DNA of 9,663 bases from JBHHXR01 sp046757205 (lineage in GTDB: Bacteria; Pseudomonadota; Alphaproteobacteria; Rhodobacterales; Rhodobacteraceae): contig JBHHXR010000131.1 in NCBI GenBank assembly GCA_046757205.1, forward strand, positions 1 through 9,663, written 5' to 3'. The translations under genes were made by a program, and so were the position numbers. The notes under the pieces were generated by a model. The model was given only the letters and a program-made list of their open reading frames with translations, was not told where the DNA came from and searched no databases. Below, in pieces: positions 7,843-9,663 of the stretch. Position 1 is the stretch's first letter, and the number at the start of each line of letters is the position of its first letter.

Positions 7843-8531
7843 AGCCGGAGATCATCGTCTATCCCGACCGCGAGACGCAGAGTACGGCGCTTGCGGAACG
7901 GGTGGCCGATGACCTGAACGCGGCGCTTGCCGGGCGTGGCCGGGCGGCGCTGGCGGTGCCGGGTGGCACGACGCCGGGGCCGTTCCTGCGGGCGCTTTCT
8001 GCGCATGAACTGGCGTGGGACAGGGTGGCGGTTCTCTTGACCGACGAGCGGTTCGTGCCGGAAACCTCGGAGCGGTCCAATACACGGCTGTTGCGCGAGA
8101 CGCTCTTGCGCGGCCGCGCGGCGGCGGCGCGTCTGGTGCCGCTCTCGGCGCCGGGTGAAAGGCCGGAGGACGTGCTGGGCGGGCTTTCGGCAGGCGTGCG
8201 CGCCGTGCTGCCGCTCGACTGCTGCGTGCTGGGCATGGGGGCGGACATGCACACCGCCTCGCTGTTTCCCGGCGCCGACCGGCTGGCGGAGGCGCTCGAT
8301 CCGGGCTGCCGCGAGGTGCTGCTGCCGATGCGCGCGGCCGGGGCGCCGGAGCCGCGTCTGACGCTGACGGCGCCGGTGCTGCGGGCGGCGCGGCGCCTGC
8401 ATCTGCTGATCGCCGGGCAGGAGAAGATAAGGGCGCTGGAGCGGGCGATGGCGGGCGACGATCCGACGGAAGCGCCGGTGCGTGCGGTGATGGACGCGCC
8501 GGCACGACTGATAGTCCACTACGCTGACTGA
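7839..8531 (+). CDS. pgl: 6-phosphogluconolactonase
   Basis: Cytoplasmic hydrolase opening 6-phosphogluconolactone to 6-phosphogluconate, directly after Zwf in the pathway. It has 230 residues from a GTG start, a normal length for the Pgl/DevB family. The phosphate-binding loop is PGGTTP (41-46), where most family members have SGGSTP. TDERFVP is at 68-74, and LGMGADMHTASLFPG at 131-145 contains H138 of the active site. M137 stands where the family usually has glycine (DGHTASLFP). The C-terminal half is alanine- and arginine-rich but otherwise typical (GQEKIRAL, 193-200). The gene is coupled to zwf by a four-base overlap and followed by edd after 12 bases. The long open frame continuing upstream of 7839 within zwf is a reading-frame shadow. 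Confidence 0.93.
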   Translation: MKPEIIVYPDRETQSTALAERVADDLNAALAGRGRAALAVPGGTTPGPFLRALSAHELAWDRVAVLLTDERFVPETSERSNTRLLRETLLRGRAAAARLVPLSAPGERPEDVLGGLSAGVRAVLPLDCCVLGMGADMHTASLFPGADRLAEALDPGCREVLLPMRAAGAPEPRLTLTAPVLRAARRLHLLIAGQEKIRALERAMAGDDPTEAPVRAVMDAPARLIVHYAD

Positions 8532-8543
8532 GCGGGGGAAGAC

Positions 8544-9663
8544 ATGGACTTGAACGACACGGTTGTCCAGGTGACGGAACGCATCGTGGCGCGGTCGAAA
8601 CCGACGCGGGACAGCTACCTGGACAAAGTGGCGGCGGCGCGCGACGAGGGCCCGAGGCGGGCGCATCTGTCCTGCGGAAACCTGGCGCATGCCTACGCGG
8701 CTGCCGGCGAGGACAAGGCGGCGCTGGCTGGGGGAACGGCCGGAAACATCGGCATCGTCACCGCCTACAACGACATGCTGTCGGCGCATCAGCCGTTCGA
8801 GCGGTTTCCCGAACTGTTCCGCAGGGCGGCGCGCGAGGCGGGCGGCACGGCGCAGGTGGCTGGCGGCGTGCCGGCGATGTGCGACGGCGTCACCCAGGGC
8901 CAGCCGGGCATGGAACTGTCGCTGTTTTCGCGCGACGTGATCGCCATGGCGGCCGGCATCGCGCTGTCGCACAACGTGTTCGACGCCGCCGTATTTCTGG
9001 GCGTCTGCGACAAGATCGTGCCCGGGCTGGTGATCGCGGCGGCGAGTTTCGGGCATCTGCCGGCGGTGTTCCTGCCGGCCGGGCCGATGCCGAGCGGCAT
9101 ATCGAACGACCAGAAAGCCAAGGTGCGCCAGCAGTTCGCTGCCGGTGAAGTCGGGCGCGACAAGCTTATGGCGGCCGAGATGGCGTCCTATCACGGGCCG
9201 GGCACCTGCACCTTCTATGGCACCGCCAACACCAACCAGATGCTGATGGAATTCATGGGGCTGCACCTGCCCGGCGCGAGTTTTGTCAACCCCGACACGC
9301 CCTTGCGCGATGCGCTGACGGCGGCCGGTGCGAAGCGGGCGCTGGCGATCTCGGCGCTTGGAAACGAATACATCCCGGTGGCCGACATTCTTGACGAGCG
9401 GGCCTACGTGAACGGCATCGTCGGGCTGATGGCAACCGGCGGCTCGACCAACCTGCTGATCCACATGCCGGCGATGGCGCGGGCCTCGGGGATCGTGCTG
9501 GAATGGGACGATTTCGCCGATCTTTCCGGGGCGACGCCGCTGATGGCGCGGGTCTATCCCAACGGGCTGGCCGACGTGAACCATTTCCACGCGGCGGGCG
9601 GTGTCGGCTACATGATCGGCGAGTTGCTGGAGGCCGGGCTGTTGCATTCCGACACCATGACCG
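8544..9663 (+). CDS. edd: 6-phosphogluconate dehydratase, N-terminal part (partial)
   Basis: First committed enzyme of the Entner-Doudoroff pathway: dehydrates 6-phosphogluconate to 2-keto-3-deoxy-6-phosphogluconate. It belongs to the IlvD/Edd family of iron-sulfur dehydratases. The frame is open from ATG 8544 to the window end, giving 373 codons; the family is about 600 residues long, so about 60 percent is present. Visible motifs are TAYNDMLSAHQPF (73-85), MCDGVTQGQPGMELS (112-126), and the family signature CDKIVPGL (155-162) with iron-sulfur ligand C155. The second signature is CTFYGTANTNQM (222-233) with ligand C222, followed by MATGGSTN (296-303) and NHFHAAGG (346-353). The form with the FYGTANTNQ motif favours Edd over dihydroxy-acid dehydratase, and the neighbours zwf and pgl settle it. 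The ribosome-binding site is GGGGG (8534-8538) with a 5-base spacer, 12 bases after pgl. Confidence 0.95.
   Translation, partial: MDLNDTVVQVTERIVARSKPTRDSYLDKVAAARDEGPRRAHLSCGNLAHAYAAAGEDKAALAGGTAGNIGIVTAYNDMLSAHQPFERFPELFRRAAREAGGTAQVAGGVPAMCDGVTQGQPGMELSLFSRDVIAMAAGIALSHNVFDAAVFLGVCDKIVPGLVIAAASFGHLPAVFLPAGPMPSGISNDQKAKVRQQFAAGEVGRDKLMAAEMASYHGPGTCTFYGTANTNQMLMEFMGLHLPGASFVNPDTPLRDALTAAGAKRALAISALGNEYIPVADILDERAYVNGIVGLMATGGSTNLLIHMPAMARASGIVLEWDDFADLSGATPLMARVYPNGLADVNHFHAAGGVGYMIGELLEAGLLHSDTMT

Noticed and set aside
7758..9647. A 629-residue open frame on the minus strand across pgl and edd
   Set aside because: The longest open frame in the window, but it is rich in RHRR/QHRR-like stretches and lies fully antisense to Pgl and Edd, both with family signatures. 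High-GC shadow.

Overview
The window reads as a stretch of high-GC alphaproteobacterial chromosome. Rhodobacterales is the best guess, from the wording of the G6PDH, 6-phosphogluconolactonase and alpha-glucoside transporter proteins and from the gene order; this is recognition from memory, not a search. All nine genes lie on the + strand and are tightly packed. No mobile element, tRNA, rRNA, CRISPR array or phage gene was seen.

Layout. Bases 1-297 hold the 3' end of aglE (periplasmic alpha-glucoside-binding protein). A 107-base gap (298-404) follows, with two strong GC-rich stem-loops, a smaller third one, and a run of nine G just before the next start codon. Then come aglF (405-1397) and aglG (1408-2547), the two permeases; aglA (2551-4224), a cytoplasmic GH13 alpha-glucosidase; and aglK (4221-5312), the transport ATPase. 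Gaps here are 10 and 3 bases, then a 4-base GTGA overlap. A 130-base gap (5313-5442) carries a possible sigma-70-type promoter. After it come frk (5443-6372), a PfkB-family fructokinase; zwf (6388-7842), glucose-6-phosphate dehydrogenase; pgl (7839-8531), 6-phosphogluconolactonase; and edd (8544 to beyond the window), 6-phosphogluconate dehydratase. Gaps are 15 bases, a 4-base overlap and 12 bases.

How it works together (inference from well-known families). AglE-AglF-AglG-AglK import an alpha-glucoside such as sucrose, maltose or trehalose. AglA hydrolyses it inside the cell to glucose plus the aglycone sugar. Frk phosphorylates fructose, which points to sucrose as an important substrate. Zwf, Pgl and Edd carry glucose-6-phosphate into the Entner-Doudoroff pathway as far as KDPG. 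Steps still needed and absent from the window are glucokinase, phosphoglucose isomerase and KDPG aldolase; they may lie downstream of edd. The regulator gene (often a LacI-type aglR next to aglE) is also outside.

I did not find an undescribed system here. The points most worth a second look are the structured aglE-aglF gap, the G9 tract against the aglF start, the large extracytoplasmic insert in AglG, and the possible promoter/operator before frk.
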